This document shows positions 11,230 to 21,923 of a stretch of DNA of 64,000 bases, piece by piece. The stretch covers positions 33,490-97,489 of the forward strand of contig JADLGW010000051.1 of NCBI GenBank assembly GCA_020849105.1, written 5' to 3'. Numbering within the stretch: position 1 is the first letter of the stretch; each line of letters begins with the position of its first letter. Source of the DNA: Phycisphaerales bacterium. GTDB lineage: Bacteria; Planctomycetota; Phycisphaerae; Phycisphaerales; UBA1924. The notes under the pieces are model-generated. The model searched no databases. It saw only the letters and a program-made list of their open reading frames with translations, and was not told the DNA's origin. Made by a program: the position numbers and the translations under genes.

Positions 11230-12192
11230 TCAATCCATGGTGGCCGGGGGTGCTGGAGGCTCACCGTTCTCGGTCGGCTCGTCTCCGATCTCCTGCCTGA
11301 CCGCCCTCTCGCTGATCACGTCGTAACAGGTCGCCAGAAGCCCGATCATCGGGAACTTGCCCGAGGGGAACGGACTGGGGCCAAGCCGGCGCAGCAGCGG
11401 GTGGCTGACCGCCGGCGGCTCCACGGGCATGTCCGGAAGGGCCAGGTCGCCCGGCATGTCCCAGAAGCCGCCGACGGAATCCTCAAGCGGGCGGGCCGGT
11501 GAATCGCTCACCCCGGGGATGTGGGGCGAGTAGACCAGCGCCCCACCGGCGGGCGCCGATGCCGACACCCGGTGCTGCCGCAGCCGCTCCAGCAGGTCTT
11601 CGCGGGGCAGGCCGCGGAGCGTGAAGATGTGAAACGGGTCCGTCGCCAACCGATCCGCAACCAGATAGGCGGCGCAGGCCGCGTGCTTGCACCAGTGCGC
11701 CGGCTGGGTACGAAAATCCAGGCAGGTACACGACGCGGTGACGTCCCCGTCACCAGGCTCAGGAAACAAGCGCAGACCCAGCGGTATGAACAGGTCCTCG
11801 ACCGTCGCGGGCAACTCACCCGCCAGCAGTTTCGCGGCGTAGACGGCCTGCTCGACCATCGCGGCTACGACGGACTGCCATTTCGCGTCGCTCATCGTCT
11901 TCACGCTGAACGCGGTGTCGTAAGCGCGCATCTGGCGTCCCTGCACCAGGGCGCGGACACGCCCCGGATCAATCGAGATCGACCTCGTCTGCCCGCCCGC
12001 GGCGTACTGGAGCCCCTCGGACGCGGCCCGTGGGGCCGCCGCGCCGTGCATGAGGCGCAGCCACCGCTGCGCGGCCCAACTCTCCGGAAAGGAGCCGGCC
12101 TCGGCCTCCGACTTTGTCAGCCGTACGCCGCCGCGCACGCGGCGCGGGTGCAGGGGCGATGGGCGGTAACTGGGGCGCGGCGGGAGGGCCAT
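11230..12192 (-). CDS. SWIM zinc-finger protein
   Basis: About 320 residues if the ATG at 12192 (MALPPRPSYRP) is used; a longer frame exists upstream but lacks conservation signs. The diagnostic motif is CTCLDF-x5-HWCKH, the CxCx(n)CxH zinc ligand set of SWIM domains, followed by AACAAYLVADRLATDPFHIFTLRG as in the SWIM proteins that accompany SNF2-type helicases. Such proteins are thought to bind DNA or protein partners. No SNF2 gene is adjacent here; instead a UvrD-type helicase diverges from it. The C-terminal third is Pro-rich and unrecognised. Confidence 0.75.
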   Translation of the reverse strand: MALPPRPSYRPSPLHPRRVRGGVRLTKSEAEAGSFPESWAAQRWLRLMHGAAAPRAASEGLQYAAGGQTRSISIDPGRVRALVQGRQMRAYDTAFSVKTMSDAKWQSVVAAMVEQAVYAAKLLAGELPATVEDLFIPLGLRLFPEPGDGDVTASCTCLDFRTQPAHWCKHAACAAYLVADRLATDPFHIFTLRGLPREDLLERLRQHRVSASAPAGGALVYSPHIPGVSDSPARPLEDSVGGFWDMPGDLALPDMPVEPPAVSHPLLRRLGPSPFPSGKFPMIGLLATCYDVISERAVRQEIGDEPTENGEPPAPPATMD

Positions 12193-12335
12193 GGGCAAGG
12201 GGGAATCGTAGGTTCGCCGCTCCCGTGGGCCGGGCGCGGGCAACCTTCGCACTCCGCCGTGCCGCGCCGGGGCCACATTCGCTCGGCGTCAGACCGGCCT
12301 CCGCCGATGTGCCGCCTCGCCTCTACTCTTGCCCG

Positions 12336-14672
12336 ATGCCCGACCCGCTCCTGGCCGACCTGACCGAACCGCAGCGACAGGCCGTGCTGCATACCGAGGG
12401 GCCGCTCCTCGTCCTGGCCGCGGCCGGATCCGGCAAGACGCGGGTCATCACGCGCCGGATCGCTCACCTTGTCCGCACAGGGGCGCCGCCGTGGTCGATC
12501 CTGGCCCTCACCTTCACCAACAAGGCGGCCGGGGAGATGCGGGAACGGGTCGCCTCCCTCCTGGGTGAGGGTGCTGTCGCCCGCGGCCTCACCGTGACGA
12601 CCTTTCACAGCCTGTGCGCTCGGCTGCTGCGCCGATACGCCGAGGCCGCGGGGCTCGGGCAGATTCGCGGTGATTTCACGATCTACGACACGGCGGACCA
12701 GACCGCCCTGGTCAAGAAGGTGCTGGCCGCGCTCGAACTCTCCGGCACGAACTGGCCCCCCCGGTCCGTCCTCTCGGCGATCAGCGCGGCGAAGAACGAC
12801 CTCATGGATGCGCCGGCCTTTGCCGCTCATGCCGGGGACTTCTACTCGAAGACCATCGCCCGGGTCTACACCCAGTATCAGAAGGCCCTGACCGCCGCCA
12901 ACGCCGCCGACTTTGACGACCTGCTCGTTCTCACGGCCCGCATGCTCAGGGAGCGCGGCGACATACGCGGCGAGTGCCAGGGCCGGTGGCGGTACCTCCT
13001 GATTGACGAGTACCAGGACACCAACCGGGCCCAGTTCGTGATCGCGGGGCTGCTGGCGGGCGGAGCGGCCGGTGGCACGGGCTTCCAGCCGGCGTCCACT
13101 CCCAACATCTGCGTCGTCGGCGACCCGGACCAGGCGATCTACGGCTGGCGTGGGGCCAGCATCAGCAACATACTGGACTTCGAGTCCCAGTATCCGGGCT
13201 GCCGGGTCATCAAACTCGGGGAGAACTTCCGCTCCACCGCCCCCATCCTTTCGGTTGCCGACACCCTTATTCGCAGCAACAAGATCCGGAAACACAAGGA
13301 CCTGTTCACGAAGCGGGCCGGCGGGCAACCCGTGGAGGTGGTGCTCACCGCGGACGAGCGTCAGGAGGCCCGCCTCGTCTCCGACTGGCTGCGGGCGCTC
13401 CACGCGGGTTCCGGGCTCGGGAAGGGCGCCCCGGGCCAAGAGGCCACGGGCTCCGGTACAGCCTGGAAGGACATGGCCGTCTTCTACCGCACCAACTCGC
13501 TGTCGCGTGTCATCGAGGATGAACTCCGGGCCTCCGGCATCCCCTACGTCATCGCCCGGGGAACCGCGTTCTACCAGCGCGAGGAGATCAGGAATGCGCT
13601 GGCGTACCTCCGCGTGATCGCCAATCCCGCCGACGAAGTCTCGCTGCTCCGCGTCGCCAACACGCCGCCCCGCGGTATCGGCGACGCGGGAATCCAGGCC
13701 CTGGAGGTCCACGCGGCGCGCACCAATGTCCGGATGCTCGACGCGATGCGAGGGGCCGGTGACATCCCCGGCATCTCCGGCCGTTCCCGCGGCGGCATGA
13801 CGAAGTTCGTGGCGATGATCGACGCCTGGACGGGCGCGGGGACCTTCATGGGAGCGGGGATCACCGGCTCGCTCGCGGACCTGGCCGCCCGCGTTGTCAA
13901 GGAATCCGGTCTTGAGGGCATGTACCAGGCCCAGGCCAAGACCTCCGGTTCTGAGAGCGACGCGGAACGGCTCGAGAATCTGAACGAACTGATCTCATCG
14001 GCCGCCGAGTTTGAACTCGAGTACGACGCCGCCGCCGAACCGGGCCCCGCGCACCCCGAAGACGCCGCTCCCCCGCTGCTGTCGCTCCTCCGCGCCTACC
14101 TCGAATCCATCTCGCTCGTCGCCGATGCCGACATGACCGATCCCGACCAGGGTGTGGTCACCATGATGACGCTGCACGCGGCCAAGGGGCTGGAGTTCGC
14201 GGCCGTCGCGATGGTCGGGCTGGAGGAGGGGCTGCTGCCCCACTCCCGCGCCCGCGAATCCGACGCCGATTTGGAAGAGGAACGCCGCCTGTGTTTCGTC
14301 GGCATCACGCGGGCGATGCGTCGGCTGCTCGTCACCTCCGCCAAGCACCGCACGAACCGGGGCCTCCTGGAGCGAACGATCCCCAGCCGCTTCCTGGGTG
14401 AGTTCGGGCCAGGGGTGCTCGTTTCGGACCGCTCGGAGGAAGGGGCGAGGCACGCGCTCGCCGACGACGGCCCGGGTTGGTCCCCGAGTCCAGCCCGCGG
14501 CCCCGAGGCCCAGTACCCCATCGGCTCGCTCGTGCGGCACCCCCAGTTCGGGCTCGGCCAAGTCGTCGCCGTTACCGCGGGCGCCGCGGCCCGCGCGGAT
14601 ATCCGGTTCCGCGATGTGGGCGTGAAGACCCTGATCCTTGAGTACGCCCGGCTCAAGCGGGTAGACCTGTAG
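12336..14672 (+). CDS. pcrA: UvrD/PcrA-type superfamily 1 DNA helicase
   Basis: 778 residues from the ATG at 12336. All SF1A helicase motifs are present: AAAGSGKTRVITRRI (Walker A), FTNKAAGEMR (Ia), IDEYQDTNRAQ (II), GDPDQAIYGWRGA (III), GENFRS (IV), TMMTLHAAKGLEF (V) and CFVGITRAMRRL (VI). A C-terminal Tudor-like segment (HPQFGLGQV) follows. It unwinds DNA in repair and replication. Two non-conserved inserts interrupt the normal spacing: GGTGFQPA at about residues 245-255, whose DNA is a copy of a planctomycete dispersed repeat half, and a Gly-rich stretch at about 356-378 before the FYRTNSLSR motif. Confidence 0.95.
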   Translation: MPDPLLADLTEPQRQAVLHTEGPLLVLAAAGSGKTRVITRRIAHLVRTGAPPWSILALTFTNKAAGEMRERVASLLGEGAVARGLTVTTFHSLCARLLRRYAEAAGLGQIRGDFTIYDTADQTALVKKVLAALELSGTNWPPRSVLSAISAAKNDLMDAPAFAAHAGDFYSKTIARVYTQYQKALTAANAADFDDLLVLTARMLRERGDIRGECQGRWRYLLIDEYQDTNRAQFVIAGLLAGGAAGGTGFQPASTPNICVVGDPDQAIYGWRGASISNILDFESQYPGCRVIKLGENFRSTAPILSVADTLIRSNKIRKHKDLFTKRAGGQPVEVVLTADERQEARLVSDWLRALHAGSGLGKGAPGQEATGSGTAWKDMAVFYRTNSLSRVIEDELRASGIPYVIARGTAFYQREEIRNALAYLRVIANPADEVSLLRVANTPPRGIGDAGIQALEVHAARTNVRMLDAMRGAGDIPGISGRSRGGMTKFVAMIDAWTGAGTFMGAGITGSLADLAARVVKESGLEGMYQAQAKTSGSESDAERLENLNELISSAAEFELEYDAAAEPGPAHPEDAAPPLLSLLRAYLESISLVADADMTDPDQGVVTMMTLHAAKGLEFAAVAMVGLEEGLLPHSRARESDADLEEERRLCFVGITRAMRRLLVTSAKHRTNRGLLERTIPSRFLGEFGPGVLVSDRSEEGARHALADDGPGWSPSPARGPEAQYPIGSLVRHPQFGLGQVVAVTAGAAARADIRFRDVGVKTLILEYARLKRVDL

Positions 14673-14716
14673 GGTGGCCCGCCGCTCCGCGGCGCTCTGA
14701 GCGAGCCCGACAGGAA

Positions 14717-16396
14717 TCACGAACTGGCCGAGTACGAACCGGCGGGCGGCGCGACGCCCGTCCACGCGGCAAACTGGGCCGCCGCCTGTGCCATGAACAC
14801 GCCGAGACCATCGAGCGTGCGCAGCCCGGCATCACGGGCGGCGCAAAGGAGGGGCGTGTCGCGCGGGTTGTACACGGTGTCGAGCACGAGGGTGCCCGGC
14901 ATCGCACGGAGTTGCTCGGTCGTCATGGGCGATCGGCCCTCGTCGCGTGAGCCCGCCATCCCGAGCGGCGTGCAGTGGATGGCGGCGTCAAACCCGCCGC
15001 CGGGGACGGTCCCGCGGCCGGTGGTGGCACCGATCGCCTCCGCGAGCGCCCGGGCTCGCTCGGGCGTGCGGTTGAAGACCTCCACATGCGCCCCGGCGTT
15101 CGCGCACGCGTAGGCGGCCGCGCGGGCCATGCCGCCGGCGCCCAGGATCGCGATGGTCTTCCCCGCAAGGTCACCGAGGGCGCCGGCCACGGCCCTGTGC
15201 ACGGCGGGCGCGTCCGTGTTGAGCACGCGTGCGGAGCCGTCCCGTGCCAGGACAAGGGTGTTTGCCGCTCCGACAGCCGCGGACACACCGTCAATCGTCC
15301 AGCCTTCCATCCGCGCGAGTTCAACCAGTGCCGCCTTGAATGGGTGTGTGACGCTGACGCCCGCGAGCCCCAGCCGCGGATGATCGATGAGCGGCATGAG
15401 CGTCGCCTTCAGGACCAGCAGCGCATTGTCCGCTTCTCCGGGAATCGGCAACGGGAGGTACACGCCGTCGTATCCGGCGGCCGCGAACGCCTCGTTGTGC
15501 ATGCGGGGGGAATGCGAATGCCCCAGAGGCCAGCCCACGATGCCATACACCCTTGTCGCGGGCCCGATGGACCGGAATCGGTACAGGTTCAGGAGTTCGT
15601 CGAGCGTCGGCTGCCCGGGCGCGGTCGTGGCCTGGTCGCGCAGCCCGCAGTACGTCAGGAAACCCCCGAACTTGGCGGCAAGCACCCGCGACATCAGGCC
15701 AAACTCCCCCATGCCCAGCGCGATGGTCGGCCGGTCGCGCTCCGCGAGCAGGTCGAAGAGTTCCAGGTTGTCGCGCAGCGAGCGGGCTCGGTACGCGACC
15801 TTCAGCACCCTGGCCGCGGGCTCGTCGCGCATCCGCAGCAGGCGCCGGGTCAGGTCCGCGGGCCGCCCCGTGAAGTCATGGGTCGAGACGATGAGCGAGG
15901 TGCGCAGGTCGCGGACCTGTTCCGGGTGCTCGACCGCGAGCCGCACCTTCTGCCGCACGTTCGCCGACCGATCCAGCGTCGAGAGTTCAACATCCAGGTA
16001 CCGCGGCGGGTGCTCCCGCGGACCGAACGATGTCCCAAGCCTCTCAAAGAGCGCAATCCGAGACGGTTCGTCGCCGTCGTAGTGGCCCCCCTCCGTGGTC
16101 GTGCGGCAGGTGGTGATGCAGGGAATCGGGGATTCGGAGACTAGATGAACAATGTCGTCAATGGACCCCGGCTGCCCCGCCACGCCGCGGCGGTCTTCGG
16201 CCCCGCTCGCGCTGCGGGCACTCTCCCCCGCTTGCCCTTCGGGTTCGTAGAACTCGTCCAGCCGGAACTCGACGATGTCCGCACCGCCCGCCCCGGCCGC
16301 GGCCGCGTCGCGAAGCGCGGCTTCCACCCCCTGGACCATGATGGAGACACAGACAAGCGTCACGGCGGAGTCTAAGCGGCCGTCCAGACGCCCCAT
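14717..16396 (-). CDS. aroDE: Bifunctional 3-dehydroquinate dehydratase / shikimate dehydrogenase
   Basis: 559 residues from the ATG at 16396; a TTG 33 bases upstream is a less likely start. The N-terminal half is a type I dehydroquinase: TLVCVSI, EFRLDEF, STHDF (active-site His) and KVAYRA (Schiff-base Lys). The C-terminal half is shikimate dehydrogenase: GWPLGHSHSPRMHN, SVTHPFK with catalytic Lys, NTDAPAV, the NADP loop GAGGMARAA and NRTPERA. It catalyses steps 3 and 4 of the shikimate pathway. An in-frame insert, including SARSASGAEDRRG, follows the EFRLDEF strand and coincides with a dispersed repeat. Confidence 0.95.
   Translation of the reverse strand: MGRLDGRLDSAVTLVCVSIMVQGVEAALRDAAAAGAGGADIVEFRLDEFYEPEGQAGESARSASGAEDRRGVAGQPGSIDDIVHLVSESPIPCITTCRTTTEGGHYDGDEPSRIALFERLGTSFGPREHPPRYLDVELSTLDRSANVRQKVRLAVEHPEQVRDLRTSLIVSTHDFTGRPADLTRRLLRMRDEPAARVLKVAYRARSLRDNLELFDLLAERDRPTIALGMGEFGLMSRVLAAKFGGFLTYCGLRDQATTAPGQPTLDELLNLYRFRSIGPATRVYGIVGWPLGHSHSPRMHNEAFAAAGYDGVYLPLPIPGEADNALLVLKATLMPLIDHPRLGLAGVSVTHPFKAALVELARMEGWTIDGVSAAVGAANTLVLARDGSARVLNTDAPAVHRAVAGALGDLAGKTIAILGAGGMARAAAYACANAGAHVEVFNRTPERARALAEAIGATTGRGTVPGGGFDAAIHCTPLGMAGSRDEGRSPMTTEQLRAMPGTLVLDTVYNPRDTPLLCAARDAGLRTLDGLGVFMAQAAAQFAAWTGVAPPAGSYSASS
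16199..16250. repeat. Dispersed repeat unit inside aroDE
   Basis: The plus strand reads GCCCCGCTCGCGCTGCGGGC followed by CCGCTTGCCCTTCGGGTTCGTAGAA, resembling the units at 43130-43206 and 10500-10572. It lies within the dehydroquinase half and encodes extra residues between the first catalytic-domain strand and the next conserved strand. Confidence 0.5.
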
Positions 16397-16443
16397 AATC
16401 CCGCGATGGAACCCGCTTGCCCGCGTCAAAATGGCGGCGCGGG

Positions 16444-16471
16444 TTGATTGCCGCGAACCGCGTGCTACGGT
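16444..16471 (+). promoter_or_regulatory. Possible sigma-70 promoter for dnaG-rpoD
   Basis: TTGATT, 16 bases, TACGGT, in the 354-base divergent region between aroDE and dnaG. It lies about 280 bases upstream of the dnaG start. The rest of this spacer shows no gene or clear structure. Confidence 0.3.
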
Positions 16472-16750
16472 TTACACGTTCGGAGGCGTCGCTCGTCCAC
16501 CGGATCCATGGGCACCCCGCCGCGTCCGCATTGTCGGCCGGCAGCAAAGCCCGATCGGATCAACCCATCCACGAGCGACCGAGCCAGGATTCGATCCCGC
16601 GGCGGCCGGTTTGCGGCGCCGGAAAAGGTGGCGTCTTTCACTGGGGTTGGTCGCGCTCGATGAGTTCCAGAATCGTTCCGTTCCAGGCTGTGTGCGTGTA
16701 GGTTCGCGCGGTGGCCGCGCCCTGACCGGCGCGGGGTGAGACCCGGCTGC

Positions 16751-18538
16751 ATGTCGATGGTCCGCTCCAACGAAGACCGTGAACGCGTCCGGGACGCGTC
16801 GGACATCGTCCGCGTGGTGGGCGAGCACCTGACGCTCAAGGCCAAGGGGCGCGAGTGGACCGGGCTGTGCCCGTTCCACGACGACCACCGCCCGTCGATG
16901 AACGTCGTACCCGGCAAGCAGATCTTCCACTGCTTCGTGTGCGGCGCGGGCGGCGATGTGTTCTCGTTCATCCAGAAGTACCACAAGATGGAGTTCCGCG
17001 AGGCGCTCGAATACCTGGCGGAGCGGGCGGGGATCACGCTGAGCAAAGCGGACCGGGAGCAGGGAACAGGCGACAAGGCGGACGTCACGCGGTCGGACCT
17101 GGTGCGCGCAAACGCCGCGGCCGCCGAGTACTTTCGGGCACTCCTTCGCCACCCGGAACACGGGCGGGCCGGGCGCGAGGTCATTGGACGCCGCGCGATC
17201 AACCCGGCGATGGTCGAGCAGTTCGGCCTCGGCGTGGCCGCGGCCCGCTGGGACGGCCTGATGCTGACGGCCGCGAAGGCGGGGCTGCCTGTCCATCACC
17301 TGGCGGCCGCGGGGCTGGTGAAGTCGCGGGAGGACGGCGGGCACTACGACGCCTTCCGCAACCGCCTGATGTTCCCGATCCACGACGAGGCGGGGCGCGT
17401 CATCGCGTTCGGGGCCCGCAAGATCGACGAAGCAGACGAGCCCAAGTACCTGAACTCCGCCGAGACGCCGATCTTCGAGAAGCGGTCGACGCTTTACGGC
17501 CTGCGCCAGGCATCGCGGGCCATCCAGGCGGACCGCACGGCGATCATCACCGAGGGGTACACGGACACCATCGCCTGCCACCAGGCGGGGATCACGAATG
17601 CGGTAGCCACGCTGGGCACAGCGCTCACCCTCGGTCACGCGGCCCGGCTGCGGCGGTACTGCGACACGGTGGTGCTGCTGTTCGACGGCGATGATGCGGG
17701 GCAGCGTGCCGCCGACCGCGCGGTGGAGGTCTTCATCCGCGAGAACCTGGACGTGAAGATCGCGACGCTCGCGGGCTTCACCGACGCGAAGGACCCGGAC
17801 GAACTGCTCAGGCGCGACGGCGGCGTGGACGTGCTCCGCCGCGCCATCGCCGGCGCGTCCGACCTGCTGGCGTACCGGTACCAGCGCCTGCGTGCGGCGG
17901 TCGGCACGGGCGCCGGCCCGGCCGCGATCACGCGCATCGTTCAGGAGGAACTGGAGCGCCTGGTCCAGATCGGCCTCAACGAACTCACGCCGCTGCGCCG
18001 CCGCCTGATCCTGCGGCAGGTCGCGGCGGTTGCGGGCATCGACGAGGCGTCGATCGCGTCGATGGTGCCGGCAGGGCGCAGCGCGGCGCGAACGGCACCC
18101 GCCACCCCGCCTCGCACCGGGCGCTCGCGCGACGAGACGGCCCTCGGCATCCTCCTGCTCTCGCCGGCGCTGTGGGAATCAAACGCGGAGATCGCTGCCG
18201 CGATCCTGGACGCTTCCCACCCGGACGCCGCGGTCCAGCGGATCGCGTCTGTCGCGGCCGGCGCCGTCGCGGAGCACGGCTCGTGCTCGCTGGCGGGGGT
18301 GCTGCTTGCCCTGGGCGACGACACGGACACGAAGGCGGAGGCGGTCGCGCTCACGGAGCATGTGGCGCGGACCCTGGAGACGGACGAACTCCGGGCGCGG
18401 GCCCTGGCGGAGATGCGCGCGGGCCTGCCCGGGGATACCGCGCTCACGCCGAACGACCGACTCCGGGCCCTGCGGACCCGCGATCGGGACCAGGGCGGGA
18501 ACAGACGTGTCATGCCCCGGCCGGTGCCGGCCGGGTGA
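16751..18538 (+). CDS. dnaG: DNA primase
   Basis: About 595 residues from the ATG at 16751 (a GTG at 16736 and an ATG at 16757 are alternatives). The N-terminal zinc-binding domain has [10 protein letters not shown] and [12 protein letters not shown]; the catalytic core has [16 protein letters not shown]-type (IAFGARKID), [11 protein letters not shown] and the [23 protein letters not shown] helicase-binding-like C-terminal region follows. It makes RNA primers for DNA replication. It is followed after 76 bases by rpoD, the classical macromolecular-synthesis gene order. Confidence 0.96.
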   Translation: MSMVRSNEDRERVRDASDIVRVVGEHLTLKAKGREWTGLCPFHDDHRPSMNVVPGKQIFHCFVCGAGGDVFSFIQKYHKMEFREALEYLAERAGITLSKADREQGTGDKADVTRSDLVRANAAAAEYFRALLRHPEHGRAGREVIGRRAINPAMVEQFGLGVAAARWDGLMLTAAKAGLPVHHLAAAGLVKSREDGGHYDAFRNRLMFPIHDEAGRVIAFGARKIDEADEPKYLNSAETPIFEKRSTLYGLRQASRAIQADRTAIITEGYTDTIACHQAGITNAVATLGTALTLGHAARLRRYCDTVVLLFDGDDAGQRAADRAVEVFIRENLDVKIATLAGFTDAKDPDELLRRDGGVDVLRRAIAGASDLLAYRYQRLRAAVGTGAGPAAITRIVQEELERLVQIGLNELTPLRRRLILRQVAAVAGIDEASIASMVPAGRSAARTAPATPPRTGRSRDETALGILLLSPALWESNAEIAAAILDASHPDAAVQRIASVAAGAVAEHGSCSLAGVLLALGDDTDTKAEAVALTEHVARTLETDELRARALAEMRAGLPGDTALTPNDRLRALRTRDRDQGGNRRVMPRPVPAG

Positions 18539-18614
18539 GGGATGGAAGGGCCTCCGGTTCGGACCCGGAGGCCGGGTGTGGTCGAGGCTTCACAGGAAGA
18601 AGAAGGAACACGCC

Positions 18615-20492
18615 GTGGTCTTTGAAATGCACCCTGTTGTGACGGAACTGCTCGAGGTCGGTCGCCGGCGTGGCTGGCTGTCCTACGAGGAACTCAACAA
18701 CACCCTTCCCGATGAGATGGTGGACACGGAGCGCCTCGACGAACTGCTGACGCTCATGGACCGCCAGGGGCTGGAACTGATCGATGAACTCGAGTACAAG
18801 GGCCGGCTGTACCGGGAATCCAAGGCCGGCGGGAACCGGTCCGCGGAACTGCTGAACAAGGGCCGCCCGTTCCGCGCCATGAGCGTGACCGGCGGCGAGC
18901 GCACGGGCGAGGCCGCGCGGCTCCGGCGCAGCCTGACCGAGATGAGCGCCGATGCCGCCGCGCAGGCCGAAGCCGACGTCGCCGAAGCCGAGGCAATGGA
19001 CGCCAGGACCCTGCAGAAGGACCTGGACGAGGCGGGGCTCGTGGACGCCGCCGAGAAGCGGGTCGACGACCCGGTCCGGATGTACCTGTCGCAGATGGGC
19101 TCGATCCCGCTGCTGACCCGGGAGGAGGAGATCCGCCTCGCCAAGAAGATCGAGACGACGCGCATGATCTTCCGGCGGCGGTGCCTGGAGAGCGAGTACA
19201 TCGTCCAGCAGGCCGTGGACACGCTGAAGATGGTCCACTCGGGCGAGTTGCCCTTCGACCGCACGATGAGGATCAGCACCGCCGAGGCCAACGCCAAGGC
19301 CAAGATCGCCCGGCGCATCCCCGGCAACGTGGCGACACTGGAGAAACTCCTGGACCTGAACCGGCGGGCCTGGGAGGCCCTCGTCGCCGCCCGCGCGGGC
19401 CGCGAGGACGAGGCCGCGGCGGAACTCAGGGACCGCATCGGCTCCCGCCGGCGGCGCATGGCCGCGCTGACCGAGGAACTCTGCCTCCGCACCGGCCGCA
19501 TCATCCCGATGATGCGCAAACTCCGCAGCATCTGCAAGAAGACCGCGGACATCGCCGCGGAACTCAGGCGTGCCGAACGCCTGCCCAGGAAGTACGACGC
19601 CGACGACGTGGAGGTGATGAAGGAGGAACTGGCCGGGCTGGGCGCCCTCGTCCTCGAGGCGCCCGACGAGTTGCAGCGCCGCGTCCGCGATATTTCCACC
19701 GTCTTCTGGGAGTATGAGCAGGCCAAGCGGGACCTCTCCGGCGGCAACCTGCGGCTGGTCGTCTCCATCGCCAAGAAGTACCGCAACCGGGGGCTGTCGT
19801 TCCTGGACGTGATCCAGGAGGGGAACACGGGCCTGATGCGGGCGGTGGACAAGTACGAGTACAAGCGCGGGTACAAGTTCAGCACCTACGCGACGTGGTG
19901 GATCCGCCAGGCGATCACGCGCGCCATCGCCGACCACGCCCGCACCATCCGCATCCCCGTCCACATGATCGAGACGATGTCGCGCCTGCGCAACATCCAG
20001 AAGGGCATCCTGCAGGCGACCGGGCAGGAGCCCACGATGCAGCAACTCGCCGAAGCCGCGGAGATGACCCTCGCCGAGGTCCGGCGCGTCCTGAAGATCA
20101 GCAAGCACCCGGTGTCGCTGGACCGCCCGGTGGGCGAGAGCGAGGACTCGTACTTCGGCGACTTCATCCAGGATGAGCGGCAGGGCGCGCCCAGCGACAC
20201 CGCCGCGTCCGACATGCTCAAGCAGCGGATTGAACAGGTCCTCCGCACGCTGACCTACCGCGAGCGGGAGATCATCAAACTCCGCTATGGCATCGGCGAC
20301 GGGTACACCTACACCCTTGAGGAGGTCGGGCGGATCTTCAAGGTCACCCGTGAGCGCGTCCGCCAGGTGGAGGCCAAGGCCATCCGCAAACTCCAGCACC
20401 CGCTCCGGGCCCGCAAACTCGAGGGCTTCGTGGACCGGTCGGCGTACAAGGACCTCCCCGCTCCGGAGCCGGCCGAGGGCGACGCGGCCTAA
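18615..20492 (+). CDS. rpoD: Primary sigma factor sigma-70
   Basis: 625 residues from a GTG at 18615 with AAGGA 7 bases upstream. Region 1.1 is at the N-terminus, region 1.2 begins [22 protein letters not shown], a long non-conserved region rich in Arg/Glu separates it from region 2 ([42 protein letters not shown]), then region 3 (RIPVHMIE) and region 4 ([39 protein letters not shown]). It directs RNA polymerase to housekeeping promoters. Confidence 0.97.
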   Translation: MVFEMHPVVTELLEVGRRRGWLSYEELNNTLPDEMVDTERLDELLTLMDRQGLELIDELEYKGRLYRESKAGGNRSAELLNKGRPFRAMSVTGGERTGEAARLRRSLTEMSADAAAQAEADVAEAEAMDARTLQKDLDEAGLVDAAEKRVDDPVRMYLSQMGSIPLLTREEEIRLAKKIETTRMIFRRRCLESEYIVQQAVDTLKMVHSGELPFDRTMRISTAEANAKAKIARRIPGNVATLEKLLDLNRRAWEALVAARAGREDEAAAELRDRIGSRRRRMAALTEELCLRTGRIIPMMRKLRSICKKTADIAAELRRAERLPRKYDADDVEVMKEELAGLGALVLEAPDELQRRVRDISTVFWEYEQAKRDLSGGNLRLVVSIAKKYRNRGLSFLDVIQEGNTGLMRAVDKYEYKRGYKFSTYATWWIRQAITRAIADHARTIRIPVHMIETMSRLRNIQKGILQATGQEPTMQQLAEAAEMTLAEVRRVLKISKHPVSLDRPVGESEDSYFGDFIQDERQGAPSDTAASDMLKQRIEQVLRTLTYREREIIKLRYGIGDGYTYTLEEVGRIFKVTRERVRQVEAKAIRKLQHPLRARKLEGFVDRSAYKDLPAPEPAEGDAA

Positions 20493-20522
20493 ACGGCCAG
20501 CGCCCGGCCTGCCGCCGCGGCG

Positions 20523-21791
20523 TCACGGACACCCGAGCGCGAACTTCGTTGTGAAGCACCCGAAATCGGCGAGGTTGCGCACGCCGTCGCCGTTGCAGTC
20601 GGCGTAGGGGTCGCCGAGGGCGAACTTCGTCGTGAAGCAGCCGAAGTCGGAGAGGTTCAGCGCCCCGTCGCCGTTGCAGTCCGCGTAGCACGCCACGGCC
20701 GGGGCCGCGATCGGCGCCAACTGGCGGATGTCGCCCACCTGTGCGCCGCCGCTGACGTAATAGTCCGCCCGCTCGCCCGCGCTCATGAACAGGCCGTCGG
20801 TGTCATTGTCCCTCAGCACGATCACGCGCTTCCCGCTGTTGTCGCTGAGGAACACCCGCCCGTCAGCCGCGGAGACCACGTCCACGCCCGTGAAACCGGC
20901 CTCGTTCGTCTCGAAGGCGACAACCGCCTCGCCCGCGCTCTGGGCGGCGCTGTCGCCGTCCTTGTCGGTCAGGCGGATCAACTGGTCCACCCCGCCGCTG
21001 GCGGTCTGCAGGATGTAAATGGACCCGGCGTTGGCCAGGTCCCGTTCGAGGGCGAAGCCCGCGGCCGGGGTGATGCCCGAGCCGTTGGCCGCATCGAAGT
21101 ACACCGTGAACTCTCCGGCGTCGTCGGCCCGTCCGTTGCCGTTCAGGTCCAGGAACCGGTACACACCGTGCAGGCCGGGCGAGGAGTTGCGGAGCAGCCC
21201 GATGGGGAACAGGCCCGGCACGAACACCATCTCCTGCGGGCTCCACGGGCCGTTGCCCGGGCCGAACGCTCCGGCCCCCACCCACTCGGTGATCTCGCCC
21301 GCGTCCTGGCAGTCGCCGTCGGAGTTCAGATCCTCCAGGCGGTAGACAGCGTCCGGGCCGAACGCGTTCCCGGGGTTGGAGACATACAGAACCCCGGCCA
21401 AGTCGAACGCGACGCCGGCGGGGAAGGAGAGCACCGCGCCGGAGGCGTTGGACGCGTCCGCGACGACCAGGCTCTCGCCCGCGTCCAGCGCGTCCGCGTC
21501 GCCGTTCAGGTCGCGCAGGCCGAGGACCGCCGCGATGCCCTGGTCGCCCATGGCCGCGTACCCGTCGCCGCGCACCGCAAGCGCTGTCGGGTTGTCGGGG
21601 CCGATCGTCCCGGGGGCGTTGGCCGCGCTGAACCACAGGCGCACCTCGCCCGGCTCGTTGATGACGCCGTTGCCGTTGGCGTCATGGATCTGCCACACGG
21701 AGTCGTTCGCGCGGTCGTTCAGGAGGTGCGCATCCGCCTGCCCGAAGGCGGCAACAGGGAGGGCGCACACGGCGATGAGGGCGTTTCGCAT
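20523..21791 (-). CDS. Secreted protein with GC-type dockerin-like tail
   Basis: 422 residues with an N-terminal signal peptide (MRNALIAVCALPVAAFGQA). The body has repeated Asp/Asn/Gly-rich loops such as DANGNGVINEPGE, DLNGDADALDAGE and DLNGNGRADDAGE, resembling calcium-binding EF-type loops within a beta-propeller-like array. The last 55 residues contain two units of the form DCNGDG-x-NL-DFGCFTTKFALG, the Phycisphaerales dockerin-like anchor. It shares this tail with the proteins at 33121 and 34800. The ligand or anchor partner is unknown. Confidence 0.8.
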   Translation of the reverse strand: MRNALIAVCALPVAAFGQADAHLLNDRANDSVWQIHDANGNGVINEPGEVRLWFSAANAPGTIGPDNPTALAVRGDGYAAMGDQGIAAVLGLRDLNGDADALDAGESLVVADASNASGAVLSFPAGVAFDLAGVLYVSNPGNAFGPDAVYRLEDLNSDGDCQDAGEITEWVGAGAFGPGNGPWSPQEMVFVPGLFPIGLLRNSSPGLHGVYRFLDLNGNGRADDAGEFTVYFDAANGSGITPAAGFALERDLANAGSIYILQTASGGVDQLIRLTDKDGDSAAQSAGEAVVAFETNEAGFTGVDVVSAADGRVFLSDNSGKRVIVLRDNDTDGLFMSAGERADYYVSGGAQVGDIRQLAPIAAPAVACYADCNGDGALNLSDFGCFTTKFALGDPYADCNGDGVRNLADFGCFTTKFALGCP

Positions 21792-21923
21792 GGTTCTCGC
21801 TCCGGGCCAACGGTAGGAGGGAACGCGGCGCCACGGTACCGGAGCGTACAGGGGGCGATAACCGGCGACCGCTCAGACCCCGCCCACGTCCCCTGCGCCC
21901 CGCTGGCAACCCTCCGAGAGTTC

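Noticed and set aside
12117..13712. Minus-strand frame of 531 codons opposite pcrA
   Set aside because: No recognisable domain; the plus strand encodes all helicase motifs.
18510..20399. Minus-strand frame of 629 codons opposite rpoD
   Set aside because: Shadow of the sigma factor gene; no start signal or motifs.
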